Positions 54,131 to 63,543 of a stretch of DNA of 64,000 bases are shown here, piece after piece. Both the position numbers and the translations under genes were made by a program. The first letter of the stretch is position 1; every line of letters starts with the position of its first letter. The notes beneath the pieces were generated by a model. That model did not search any database. It saw only the letters and a list, made by a program, of their open reading frames with translations, and had not been told where the DNA came from. This DNA comes from Cytophagaceae bacterium (lineage in GTDB: Bacteria; Bacteroidota; Bacteroidia; Cytophagales; Spirosomataceae): contig JAIXOL010000033.1 in NCBI GenBank assembly GCA_027486845.1, forward strand, positions 62,001 through 126,000, written 5' to 3'.

Positions 54131-57100
54131 ATGTACAAACTTTCCGTTAAAAAATGTTTGCTCGGAATATGCTGCTTACTAATAACTCAGCTTTCCTTTG
54201 CTCAAACAAAAGTGTCTGGAACAATTACAGACGCCACAACTAAAGAACCACTAATCGGTGTTAGTGTTCAAGTAAAAGGAAAAGTCGTAGGAACTATCAC
54301 CAACACAAAAGGGGAGTTTTCTTTCAGTGTATCTACTCCTCCACCATTTACGCTCCTTATTTCCTCAGTAGGATACGAAAGTCAGGAAATGGCTGTTTCG
54401 GGAAACAGTGCTTCTATCAATGTTGCATTGAAAGAGCAAGCTGTTTTGGGTCAAGAAGTAGTAGTTTCTGCTTCAAGGGTTGAAGAATCAGTTTTGAAAT
54501 CGGCAGCGGCTATTGAAAAAATGGATATTCGTACGATTCGTGAAACAGCTTCACCATCTTTTTACGATGCTTTGGCAAATATGAAAGGTATTGATATGAC
54601 TACACAAGGTTTATTGTTTAAATCTATCAATATGCGTGGTTTTGGTGCTACTGGTAACCCTCGTACTGTGCAAATGATTGACGGAATGGACAATCAAGCT
54701 CCTGGATTAAACTTCCCTGTCGATAATATCGTAGGTATGCCTGAGCTTGATGTTGAAAGTGTTGAAGTTTTACCAGGTGCTGCATCTGCTCTTTATGGTC
54801 CAAATGCAATTAATGGATTGGTTTTAATGAACAGCAAAAGCCCATTCTTATACCAAGGTTTAAGTGCAACGGTAAAAGCAGGTGTTATGAGTGCAAGCAA
54901 CCGTGATGTTGTCAATACTCCAATGACTGATTTCTCGATGAGATATGCAAAGGCTTCGAAAAACAACAAATTTGCCTTTAAAGTAAACTTGGCATACATC
55001 ACAGCTAAAGACTGGCAAGCAACAAACTATTCTAACCTAAATCTTGGTGGACAGCAAACGGGTTCAAGAGGTGCTGGAACAAAGACCGATTATGACGGTA
55101 TGAATATTTATGGTGACGAGGTTCAAGCAAACATGACCACTGTCGCTAATGGATTGATTGCAGCTAAATTATTGCCATCAGCCGCTTTAGGATTAATACC
55201 TAACGTAAACGTTAGTAGAACAGGCTTTTTAGAAAAAGACATGGTTGACTATAACACAAAAAGCTTTAAAACAAATTTAGCTGCTCACTACCGAATTAGT
55301 GATAAAGTTGAGTTGGTAGGACAAGTAAATTATGGTTATGGAACAACTGTTTATACTGGGACAGGTAGATATTCGCTACGTAATTTCAACCTAACGCAAG
55401 CAAAGGTTGAATTAAGAGGTGATAACTTTACATTAAGAGCATACACTACTCAGGAGCGTTCTGGTCAGTCATATACTGCTGGTTTGGCTGCAGTTGCTAT
55501 GCTAAATAGTGTTAAACCTCATGCAACATGGTTTGGTGAATACGTAGGGGCATTTGCTGCCGCTCGTGGTGCGGGCCAGTCTGAAGAACAAGCGGGAATT
55601 ACAGCAAGAGGGGTTGCTGACAAAGGATTGCCAGCTCCAGGATCAGCAGCATATTCAACATTGCTAAATAAATTCCGTGATGCAGCGATTGTTGATGGTG
55701 GTGGTGCGTTTTTAGATAAAACAAATTTATACCATGCAGAAGGAGTTTATAACTTCAAAAATCAAATTAAATTTATTGATTTACTAGCTGGTGCAAACGT
55801 AAGACAATATAGCTTACGCTCAAACGGAACATTATTTTCAGATAATAAAGAAGGCCGCTCAGGAACAATTCCAATTAATGAATATGGTGCGTTTATTCAA
55901 GGTGCAAAAAGCTTATTCAAGGACCACTTGAAATTATCGGCTTCGATTCGTTATGACAAAAGCCAAAACTTTGAAGGCTTCTTTACTCCGAGATTATCAG
56001 CAGTTGCTTCATTTGGCCAACAAAACTTTAGAGTATCTTACCAAACTGGTTATCGTATTCCAACGACTCAAAATCAATATATTGACTTGAGAACACCAGC
56101 TGGTACTTTGATTGGAGCACAGCCAGAATTTGATTCAAGATATAACTTAGCTAATGGAGTAGATTTAGCAACATTGACAGCATTTTCGATAGCTGCAGCA
56201 CAGGAAGCAAAAAATATACAAGAAGGTAAAATAGCTGCAAATAAATATCTTACTTCTGCAGTATTAGCAAATGCACAAAAGTATGCTACTACGGCTGTTA
56301 CATCACAGTTACCAGCTATTCAAGCCGGGGTAACTGCAGTAGTACAAGCTCAAGTTACAGCAGGCGTTACGGCACAAGTAAATGCAGGTGTAGCGGCAGG
56401 ACAAATTCCTGCTAGCCAAGCTGCTGCAGCAATTGCAGCAGGGGTTGCCCAAACAATGGCATTGCCATCAACTCAAGCAACTATTGCATCAAATGTTCAA
56501 GCAACCTTGGTAAGCCAAATTACAGCGGTAACATCACAAGTAATCCCTGCTTATGGTTTAGCGGCTTTACCTAAATATCAAGCAGCTGCTTTGAAACCAG
56601 AAAAAATTTCTTCTTATGAAATTGGTTACAAAGGCTTGATTGCTAAGAAGTTATTTATTGACTCATATTTCTATACAAGTAAATATACAAACTTTATTGG
56701 TGGAACTGCAATACTTGTGCCAACAGCAGCAGCAGGTCCAAATTTACCAATTGAGTCTGGTCTTGGAAGTGCATCTACTCGTTCGGCATATTCTCGTGTA
56801 GCAAATTCTAAAGAAATTATCACGGCTAACGGATTTGCTATCAGCGGTAATTACTCTTTAACAAAAGGATTTAATGTTGGTGTAAACTATGCTCAAAACA
56901 ACTTGAAAGGCTTTACAACAAGTCCAGAGCAACAATTTGCAGGTTATAACACACCAAAAAATCGTTATAATGTGAGTTTTGGTAAGCGTTTGAACAGTGG
57001 TGATAAATTTGGTTTCAATATTAATTTAAGACACCAAGATGAGTTTGTATGGGAAGCTAGTTTCAACCAACCAACCACAACAGGTATTGCTTCATTTACA

Positions 57101-57289
57101 AATACAATCGTACCAGCTGTAACTACATTTGATGCTCAAGTAAGCTATAAATTATCTTCAATGAAATCAATCATCAAATTGGGTGGTACAAATATCGGTG
57201 GCAAACCATATATTCAAGCTTATGGCAGTGCAGCCGTTGGCTCAATGTACTACGTAGCTATTACGTTCGATGAATTATTGAACAAATAA
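54131..57289 (+). CDS. TonB-dependent outer-membrane receptor with carboxypeptidase-like domain and Ala/Gln-rich insertion
   Basis: A 1,052-aa receptor. Signal peptide 1-24 is followed by a CarboxypepD_reg domain (VSGTITDATTKEPLIGVSV, LLISSVGYESQ), a plug (FYDALANMKGIDMTTQGLLF, VQMIDGMDNQAPG, VESVEVLPGAASALYGPNAI) and a beta-barrel ending YYVAITFDELLNK. Between barrel strands, about residues 680-818, lies an unusual Ala/Val/Gln/Thr-rich region with repeats such as QAQVTAGVTAQVNAGVAAGQ. The barrel resumes at LKPEKISSYEIGYKGLI. No SusD partner gene follows, so a polysaccharide system is unlikely; the substrate could be an iron chelate, vitamin or peptide. Confidence 0.92.
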   Translation: MYKLSVKKCLLGICCLLITQLSFAQTKVSGTITDATTKEPLIGVSVQVKGKVVGTITNTKGEFSFSVSTPPPFTLLISSVGYESQEMAVSGNSASINVALKEQAVLGQEVVVSASRVEESVLKSAAAIEKMDIRTIRETASPSFYDALANMKGIDMTTQGLLFKSINMRGFGATGNPRTVQMIDGMDNQAPGLNFPVDNIVGMPELDVESVEVLPGAASALYGPNAINGLVLMNSKSPFLYQGLSATVKAGVMSASNRDVVNTPMTDFSMRYAKASKNNKFAFKVNLAYITAKDWQATNYSNLNLGGQQTGSRGAGTKTDYDGMNIYGDEVQANMTTVANGLIAAKLLPSAALGLIPNVNVSRTGFLEKDMVDYNTKSFKTNLAAHYRISDKVELVGQVNYGYGTTVYTGTGRYSLRNFNLTQAKVELRGDNFTLRAYTTQERSGQSYTAGLAAVAMLNSVKPHATWFGEYVGAFAAARGAGQSEEQAGITARGVADKGLPAPGSAAYSTLLNKFRDAAIVDGGGAFLDKTNLYHAEGVYNFKNQIKFIDLLAGANVRQYSLRSNGTLFSDNKEGRSGTIPINEYGAFIQGAKSLFKDHLKLSASIRYDKSQNFEGFFTPRLSAVASFGQQNFRVSYQTGYRIPTTQNQYIDLRTPAGTLIGAQPEFDSRYNLANGVDLATLTAFSIAAAQEAKNIQEGKIAANKYLTSAVLANAQKYATTAVTSQLPAIQAGVTAVVQAQVTAGVTAQVNAGVAAGQIPASQAAAAIAAGVAQTMALPSTQATIASNVQATLVSQITAVTSQVIPAYGLAALPKYQAAALKPEKISSYEIGYKGLIAKKLFIDSYFYTSKYTNFIGGTAILVPTAAAGPNLPIESGLGSASTRSAYSRVANSKEIITANGFAISGNYSLTKGFNVGVNYAQNNLKGFTTSPEQQFAGYNTPKNRYNVSFGKRLNSGDKFGFNINLRHQDEFVWEASFNQPTTTGIASFTNTIVPAVTTFDAQVSYKLSSMKSIIKLGGTNIGGKPYIQAYGSAAVGSMYYVAITFDELLNK

Positions 57290-57341
57290 TAATGAATAAA
57301 CGATTTTATTAATTTTCATAATTTTCTTTGGTTTAAGTCAG

Positions 57342-57373
57342 AAAAGAGCTTCCATTTGGAGGTTCTTTTTTTG
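57342..57373 (+). terminator. Terminator of the TonB receptor gene
   Basis: AAGAGCTTCC pairs with GGAGGTTCTT (two G-U pairs) over a 4-base loop, and a T run follows. Confidence 0.7.
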
Positions 57374-57408
57374 TTTGGAAGAATCTTAAAATATTTATAC
57401 AAATCAAT

Positions 57409-57416
57409 TACCTTTG
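57409..57416 (+). promoter_or_regulatory. -7 promoter element of icd
   Basis: TACCTTTG fits the -7 consensus, about 50 bases before the ATG. Confidence 0.6.
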
Positions 57417-57466
57417 TGGCTGTAAAAAATGATTGTCTTTATAGGATTAAAATTTATAAATAAGCG

Positions 57467-58699
57467 ATGGCAAAAATCAAAGTAGCAAATCCAGTAGTTG
57501 AGTTAGATGGCGACGAAATGACTCGTATCATTTGGCGATTTATCAAAGAAAAATTAATTGTTCCATATCTTGACTTGGACATAAAATATTATGACCTCGG
57601 AATCGAGTATCGTGATGAAACAAACGACCAAGTAACGATTGATTCGGCAAATGCTATCAAAGAATACGGCGTGGGTATCAAGTGTGCAACTATCACACCT
57701 GACGAAGCTCGTGTAAAAGAATTCAACTTGAAACAAATGTGGAAATCACCCAATGGAACTATCCGTAATATATTGGATGGTACTGTTTTCCGTGAGCCAA
57801 TCGTTTGTCAAAATGTTCCTCGTTTGGTTTCAAACTGGACTTCTCCAATCATCGTTGGCCGCCACGCTTTTGGTGACCAATATAAAGCAACAGATTTCGT
57901 TGTGAAAGGTGCAGGAAAACTAACGATGAAGTTTGAAGGTGCTGATGGCACTGTACAAGAATACGAAATCTTTAACTACAAAGGTGGTGGAGTTGCAATG
58001 GGTATGTACAACACCGACGATTCAATCCGTGGTTTTGCACACTCATGTTTCAATGTAGCATTAAACAAAAAATGGCCTCTTTATCTTTCTACAAAAAATA
58101 CAATTTTGAAGAAATACGATGGCCGTTTCAAAGATATTTTTGAAGAAATCTATCAAGCAGACTATAAAGCTAAGTTTGAAGAAGCCGGAATCGTTTACGA
58201 ACATCGTTTAATTGACGACATGGTAGCTTCAGCTTTAAAATGGAGCGGTTCATTCGTTTGGGCTTGTAAAAACTACGATGGTGACGTTCAGTCTGACTCA
58301 GTAGCTCAAGGTTTCGGTTCTTTGGGATTGATGACTTCGGTACTTGTTACACCAGATGGAGAAACAATGGAGGCAGAAGCTGCTCACGGAACAGTAACTC
58401 GTCATTACCGTGACCATCAAGCTGGAAAACCAACATCAACAAACCCAATTGCATCTATATTTGCTTGGACTCGTGGTTTGGAGTTCCGTGGTAAATTAGA
58501 TGGCAACCAAGAATTAATTGATTTCTGCCAAGCATTAGAGCAAGTTTGTGTTGAAACGGTTGAGTCGGGTAAAATGACTAAAGATTTAGCGGTTTGTATT
58601 CACGGAAACAAAGTTTCACACGGCGAGCACTATCTTTATACTGAAGAATTCTTAGATGCTATTGACCAAAATTTACAGGCCAAATTAGCTGCAAAGTAA
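57467..58699 (+). CDS. icd: NADP-dependent isocitrate dehydrogenase (homodimeric, eukaryotic-like type)
   Basis: Oxidises isocitrate to 2-oxoglutarate in the TCA cycle with NADP. The 410-aa protein is the type II form: [87 protein letters not shown] and [19 protein letters not shown]. It resembles mitochondrial IDH2 more than E. coli Icd. The CTTTCTACAAA-type codon use does not differ from its neighbours. Monocistronic with a downstream terminator. Confidence 0.97.
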   Translation: MAKIKVANPVVELDGDEMTRIIWRFIKEKLIVPYLDLDIKYYDLGIEYRDETNDQVTIDSANAIKEYGVGIKCATITPDEARVKEFNLKQMWKSPNGTIRNILDGTVFREPIVCQNVPRLVSNWTSPIIVGRHAFGDQYKATDFVVKGAGKLTMKFEGADGTVQEYEIFNYKGGGVAMGMYNTDDSIRGFAHSCFNVALNKKWPLYLSTKNTILKKYDGRFKDIFEEIYQADYKAKFEEAGIVYEHRLIDDMVASALKWSGSFVWACKNYDGDVQSDSVAQGFGSLGLMTSVLVTPDGETMEAEAAHGTVTRHYRDHQAGKPTSTNPIASIFAWTRGLEFRGKLDGNQELIDFCQALEQVCVETVESGKMTKDLAVCIHGNKVSHGEHYLYTEEFLDAIDQNLQAKLAAK

Positions 58700-58723
58700 T
58701 AATAAACCCCTCTATAAAAACCC

Positions 58724-58757
58724 AAATGCCTCGACTGTAACGGTTGGGGCATTTTTT
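58724..58757 (+). terminator. Terminator of icd
   Basis: AAATGCCTCGAC pairs with GTTGGGGCATTT (G-U pairs included) and is followed by a T run. Confidence 0.75.
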
Positions 58758-58929
58758 GTGGATATGATAGAAAGTATGTTGCTTTTTCTGAAAAAATCTT
58801 CCGCAATAGAAACATTGATGATGGTTGATACTCTATCATTTTAGAGATTACCGAAACTAAGTTCCAAAAATAATTATCCGATAAAATGTTTTTTCCTTAA
58901 CTTAGCTTCAAAATTGAAACAAAATTAAG

Positions 58930-59919
58930 ATGATAAAAAATATTAATTGGGGAATAATTGGTGTAGGAAAAATTGCAGAAAAATTTGCAACTGACTTGAA
59001 AGCCGTAAAAAACGCCCAACTGCATGCTGTTGCCTCTTCCTCTTCGCTCGAACGAGCTAAAGATTTTGCCGAACGCTACGAAGCCCCCTATTTCTACGAT
59101 TCTTACGAAAGTATCTTCCAAACCCCCGATTTAGATGTCATTTACATCGCCACGCCACATACCTTGCACGCCGAAAATGCTATTTTATGCTTAAAAAATA
59201 AAGTACCTGTTTTGTGCGAAAAACCATTTGCCATGAACCTAAAGCAAGTGCAGAAAATGGTTGAATCGGCTCGTGAGAACGATACTTTTTTGATGGAGGC
59301 CATGTGGACTCGGTTTATTCCTGCCATTCAAAAAACTTTAGATTTAATTTCCGAAGGGCGTATCGGAAAAGTAAGAAACATACAAGCTGACTTTGGGTTT
59401 AATGCTCCTTTTTTGCCCGAAAAACGCTTACTAAATCAGAGTCTTGGTGGCGGAGCTTTGCTTGATATTGGTATTTATCCAGCTTATTTAAGCTTACTTT
59501 TATTGGGCTATCCTTCTGAAATACAAGCTATTAGTAATTTTGGAGAAACTGGAATCGACGAAACTACCAGCTTTATTTTGGCCTATAAAAATGAAGCAAC
59601 AGCCAATTTAAGTTGTACGCTCAAGTCTAATACCCGTACCGAAGCCTTAATTTACGGCGAAAATGGCTATATTCTCATCGAAGGTCGATTTATGGAGGCA
59701 AAACAAATCACGCTTTTTGAAAACGATAAAAAGCCTGTAGAGTATATTTTTCCACGAAAAACTTTTGGATATAATTTTGAAATTGAAGAAGTGAGTCAGT
59801 GTGTGAGAGAAGGAAAAAAAGAAAGCAGAAGAATGCCACTCTCGATGAGCGTAAAACTGATAAGTCTTTTAGATGAAATCAGACAAAAAGCAGGAATTAT
59901 TTATGAAGAAATAGACTAA
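58930..59919 (+). CDS. Gfo/Idh/MocA family NAD(P)-dependent oxidoreductase
   Basis: A 329-aa sugar or diol dehydrogenase-like protein. The nucleotide-binding start is INWGIIGVGKIAEKFATDL, then DVIYIATPHTLHAENAILCL and VLCEKPFAMNLKQ, with the family Lys in EKPFAMN. The C-terminal domain has GGGALLDIGIYPAYLSL, which includes the catalytic-region Asp. It resembles trans-1,2-dihydrobenzene-1,2-diol dehydrogenase or xylose dehydrogenase types; the substrate is not known. Confidence 0.93.
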   Translation: MIKNINWGIIGVGKIAEKFATDLKAVKNAQLHAVASSSSLERAKDFAERYEAPYFYDSYESIFQTPDLDVIYIATPHTLHAENAILCLKNKVPVLCEKPFAMNLKQVQKMVESARENDTFLMEAMWTRFIPAIQKTLDLISEGRIGKVRNIQADFGFNAPFLPEKRLLNQSLGGGALLDIGIYPAYLSLLLLGYPSEIQAISNFGETGIDETTSFILAYKNEATANLSCTLKSNTRTEALIYGENGYILIEGRFMEAKQITLFENDKKPVEYIFPRKTFGYNFEIEEVSQCVREGKKESRRMPLSMSVKLISLLDEIRQKAGIIYEEID

Positions 59920-59925
59920 AACAGT

Positions 59926-59986
59926 CGATAGTCAATAGAAAACGGTCGATAGAAAAAAACTGTCGTCCGTAGTCTATTGACTGTCG
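59926..59986. terminator. Long imperfect hairpin (27-nt arms), bidirectional terminator or REP
   Basis: The arms start CGATAGTCAATAG and end CTATTGACTGTCG. They match at 22 of 27 positions, plus two wobbles, around an A7 loop. It lies between convergent genes (stops at 59919 and 59995). The arm sequence recalls a degenerate AGTCCATAG...AATAGAC stretch at 967-990. Confidence 0.7.
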
Positions 59987-59994
59987 TCTAAAAA

Positions 59995-60414
59995 TCAATA
60001 CTGCTCAATAGTTCCAAAGAAAAACGAACCTTCGATGGCTGCGTTTTCATCAGAATCTGAACCGTGAATGGCATTTTCGCCCATTGATATTGCATATTTT
60101 TTACGAATCGTTCCTTCTTCGGCATTTGCTGGATTTGTTGCACCAATCAAAGTACGGAAATCTGCTACTGCATTTTCTTTCTCCAAAATCATTGGAACAA
60201 TAGCTCCTGATGACATCATTTCGCATAATTCGCCATAAAAACCTCTTTCTTTATGTACTTCGTAGAATTTACCTGCTTGTTCGGCTGATAATTTTGTTTT
60301 TTTCATTGCCACGATTCTGAAACCTGCTGCTTCAATCATTGCTGTAATTCCACCGATATTATTTGCAGCCACAGCGTGGGGCTTAATCATCGTGAATGTT
60401 CTGTTTGTTGACAT
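59995..60414 (-). CDS. ndk: Nucleoside-diphosphate kinase
   Basis: Balances nucleoside triphosphate pools through a phospho-His. The 139-aa protein begins [18 protein letters not shown]; other blocks are [47 protein letters not shown] and the active-site [12 protein letters not shown]. Monocistronic. Confidence 0.97.
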   Translation of the reverse strand: MSTNRTFTMIKPHAVAANNIGGITAMIEAAGFRIVAMKKTKLSAEQAGKFYEVHKERGFYGELCEMMSSGAIVPMILEKENAVADFRTLIGATNPANAEEGTIRKKYAISMGENAIHGSDSDENAAIEGSFFFGTIEQY

Positions 60415-60555
60415 GTGTAATAATATTTTGTTTAATATTTTTTACAAAATTACTTATTTTTCTTTGAAAAAGAGCATTTAGACAGGTTTTGTAGCACAAG
60501 TTTCCAACTTATGTATGCGAGGTAAATCGGAATTGCTAATAACCATGTTATATAC

Positions 60556-61827
60556 TCAAACTTTAAAAATCATCTTCTTTCTATCAAACAAAATCAAGAT
60601 AACGAACCAAATCACCAAGTAAGTCAAAGCACCAGCCAAAGAAGCATTTTTTGGTTCAGTGAAAAATGGCAAAATCCAATGGCTATAAAACCACGAGACC
60701 AAACCAACATTTGGGTGTTCGAGGTTTTCTGGCTGTGCTATTTTTATCATATTCAAAACTCGTGGAATAATTCCCGAAAAGAAAAAAACTAACATCGGGT
60801 TTACACCAAAAATCACAAAAGGTTTTGTCCAAACATCAAATTCAAGTACATCAATCAAAAAATACAATGCTCCGAGGACAATCAAGGCAATTCCTGCGGC
60901 ATAACAAACATACGAACTTGTCCATAACGCTTTATTTATCGGAAAAAAATCACTCCAAAGTATGCCTAACATTACACTTACCACCCCTGTCGAAAGTAGA
61001 TAAATTACTTTTTTGTTTTTCGGAAAATCATTGGTCAATAATTTTCCAGTAAAAACACCAGCCAAACCAGTTCCGATGGCAGGAATTGTACTTAAAATCC
61101 CTTCGGGATCCCAAGTTTTTGAAGTTACCCAAAGATGTCCCGGCAATAAATAATTATCAAGCCAAGCAGCAAGATTTGTGCCTTTTTCAAAGTTAGCTGC
61201 TCCCACGTTTGGCACATCAACAAGAGCCATCAACGCCCAATATCCCAGCAAGCAGGCAAAGCCGATAATGATTTGGACGGTGGTGTTTGTCGTGGCATAA
61301 ATAATTGAAACGATTAAATATACAACCGCAATTCGCTGTAAAACCCCAGGAATTCTGACAGAGGCAAAATCCTCAAAGCCGCCAAAACACAATATCATCA
61401 TCAGAGAAAATAGTCCGACAGAAATGTAGAGTTGCTTTTTACGGTCGTATTCGCCTAATAATAAAACTGTTACGATTGCCGTAAAAATTAAACGAACGAG
61501 CATTAGAGGAATGCCTTCGAGCGAGCCAAGATGGATTTTTGAGAAAAAATTGAGCGATAAACCCAAAAGAAATATTCTTAATGCACGGGTGATTATTCTT
61601 TCTAAAACCGATTTGTCAAACTTCTTTACGGGCATAGAAAGTACCGTTGAAATGCCAACAATAAATAAGAAAAACGGAAACACTAAATCTGTTGGCGTAC
61701 AGCCATGCCATTCGGCGTGTTCGAGTGGAGCGTAGATATGTCCCCAGTCACCTGGATTATTTACGATGGTCATGAGCATGATGGTCATACCTCTGAAAAC
61801 ATCAAGTGAAGTAAGGCGTACTTTCAT
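60556..61827 (-). CDS. HGSNAT-like (DUF5009) membrane acyltransferase
   Basis: A 423-aa protein with about 11 membrane helices. The family start RLTSLDVFRGMTIMLMTIVN, WHGCTPTDLVFPFFLFIVG and LRIFLLGLSLNFF match bacterial homologues of heparan-alpha-glucosaminide N-acetyltransferase. Later blocks are PGVLQRIAVVYLIVSI, WDPEGILSTIPAIGTGLAG and FVIFGVNPMLVFFFSGI. Acyl transfer to a glycan across the membrane is the family view; the substrate is unknown. The FGGY kinase gene is upstream on the same strand. Confidence 0.92.
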   Translation of the reverse strand: MKVRLTSLDVFRGMTIMLMTIVNNPGDWGHIYAPLEHAEWHGCTPTDLVFPFFLFIVGISTVLSMPVKKFDKSVLERIITRALRIFLLGLSLNFFSKIHLGSLEGIPLMLVRLIFTAIVTVLLLGEYDRKKQLYISVGLFSLMMILCFGGFEDFASVRIPGVLQRIAVVYLIVSIIYATTNTTVQIIIGFACLLGYWALMALVDVPNVGAANFEKGTNLAAWLDNYLLPGHLWVTSKTWDPEGILSTIPAIGTGLAGVFTGKLLTNDFPKNKKVIYLLSTGVVSVMLGILWSDFFPINKALWTSSYVCYAAGIALIVLGALYFLIDVLEFDVWTKPFVIFGVNPMLVFFFSGIIPRVLNMIKIAQPENLEHPNVGLVSWFYSHWILPFFTEPKNASLAGALTYLVIWFVILILFDRKKMIFKV

Positions 61828-61941
61828 TAATTTTAATTGTTTATTAATTTATCTGCAAGATAAAGAAAGTGATTTGAAAATTTGGAAATAAATTAGTCAA
61901 CAAAAAGCATCTAAATGGCAAATCATTATCAAATTGTCAAA

Positions 61942-63465
61942 TTATTCTTGATTTTGTTGTAATTCTGCAATTGAATCGAATTCATCGGCGAGTTTATAGC
62001 TCAATCTTTCAAAAACCGTATAAAATTTCTGATATTTCTGATGATTTACTTGATTTGGAAGGTAGATTTTAGATGATTGAATGGTTTTCGCAGCTACTTC
62101 CAGCGAACTAAAAACACCCATTTCGGTCAAAGCGAGCATTGCTGCTCCGACATTTGCACTATCATAATTATCATTGATATTTACTTTCTTTCCAAACATA
62201 TCCGAGATAATCTGTGACCAAAGTGGAAGCGTGGCATAAGTGCCATTAACATACAAATTGTCAATTTTTCGATGCGTTTGAAGAAGCTTTCCGATGCTGT
62301 AAATTTCAAACAAAATTCCTTCGATGGTTGCTCTCACAAAATGAGGTTGCTCATGGGTAATATTTATGCCAAAATAAACACCACGGGCATTGGCGTTCCA
62401 AAGTGGAGCTCTTTCGCCTAATAAATAAGGCAAAAAAAGTAGTCCATTTGATCCTGCCGATACTTGGGCTGCATCTTTAAACAAATCGTTGATGCTATCT
62501 TCAAAATCAAGGCCATTATTGAAATTGCCAAACTGTCGAGCAAACCACTCGAAAGCCACACCGCCATTATTGGTTGGCCCGCCTGAAATGTAAAGCCCTT
62601 TATCAAGAATATAATTAAAAAAACGTTGTTTTTCATCTTGTAAAACCTCATTTCTGGCAACCCTCACCGCTCCGCTTGAAGTTATGGAAATAGTTGCTTG
62701 TCCTTCTCCAATAACGCCAGAACCGAGTGTCGCCAAACAACCATCACTGCTACCGATAATCAATTTGGTTTTGTCAGAAAGCCTTAGAGATTTTGCCAAA
62801 GCAGGGCGAAGTCTCAGTTCAGAATTAAAAATTGAAGTTGGTTCAGAAAGATGTTGACTTGAAATTCCTGCAAAATTCAGAGATTTTTGTTCCCACTTCA
62901 AATCATGGATATTAAAAAGCCCAGTTGCCGAAGCCAAGCTATAATCGATTAAATAATCGCCTGTGAATTGATATAAAATGTACTCTTTCAGCGAAATAAA
63001 TTTGCTTGTTTTTACAAAACGCTTTGGGTCATGGTTTTTAATCCAAGCTATTTTTGCCAAAGGTGACATCGGGTGAATTGGTGTACCCGTAGCCCGATAA
63101 ATTTCTATTCCCAAAGCGGAGTTTTTTAATTCGCTTGCCACTTTAATTGCCCTATTATCTGCCCAAATAATGGCATTTCCCAAAGGAACACCATTTTTAT
63201 CAACAGCCAAAACACTGTGCATTGATGAACTAAAAACAATTGATAGTACTTTGTTTTTTTTCATAAAAACAGGGTCATTGAGCAAGCCTTTTAGCACAAA
63301 AAGCACCGTAATAAAAACCTGTTCGGGGTCTTGCTCACTGATGTCTGGCTGTGCATGAAAGGTTGGATACGTGCCTTTTCGGGCAGCTATTTGCTTACCT
63401 GTTAGGTCAAAAGCGATAATCCGTACTACTGTTGTCTCGATGTCGATTGTAATGATTGTTTCCAT
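61942..63465 (-). CDS. FGGY-family carbohydrate kinase, gluconokinase-like
   Basis: Starting at ATG 63465 (METIITIDIETTVVR, 507 aa). FGGY kinases have two ribonuclease H-like domains: here ITIDIETTVVRIIAFDL, IVFSSSMHSVLAVDKNGVPL, NAIIWADNRA, LIIGSSDGCLATLGSGVIGEG, SITSSGAVRVARN, LLFLPYLLGERAPLWNANARG and LYVNGTYATLPLWSQIISDMF. This set fits gluconokinase rather than xylulokinase or glycerol kinase, but certainty is moderate. The 11-residue extension at 63498 is less likely. An AraC regulator lies immediately upstream, possibly its controller. Confidence 0.88.
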   Translation of the reverse strand: METIITIDIETTVVRIIAFDLTGKQIAARKGTYPTFHAQPDISEQDPEQVFITVLFVLKGLLNDPVFMKKNKVLSIVFSSSMHSVLAVDKNGVPLGNAIIWADNRAIKVASELKNSALGIEIYRATGTPIHPMSPLAKIAWIKNHDPKRFVKTSKFISLKEYILYQFTGDYLIDYSLASATGLFNIHDLKWEQKSLNFAGISSQHLSEPTSIFNSELRLRPALAKSLRLSDKTKLIIGSSDGCLATLGSGVIGEGQATISITSSGAVRVARNEVLQDEKQRFFNYILDKGLYISGGPTNNGGVAFEWFARQFGNFNNGLDFEDSINDLFKDAAQVSAGSNGLLFLPYLLGERAPLWNANARGVYFGINITHEQPHFVRATIEGILFEIYSIGKLLQTHRKIDNLYVNGTYATLPLWSQIISDMFGKKVNINDNYDSANVGAAMLALTEMGVFSSLEVAAKTIQSSKIYLPNQVNHQKYQKFYTVFERLSYKLADEFDSIAELQQNQE

Positions 63466-63543
63466 AATATGCCGCTCCCCGTATGTAAAGGGAATCAAAA
63501 AGCTTTATTTACAAGTTACTAAAGTATTCTCTTCAACCCCACT

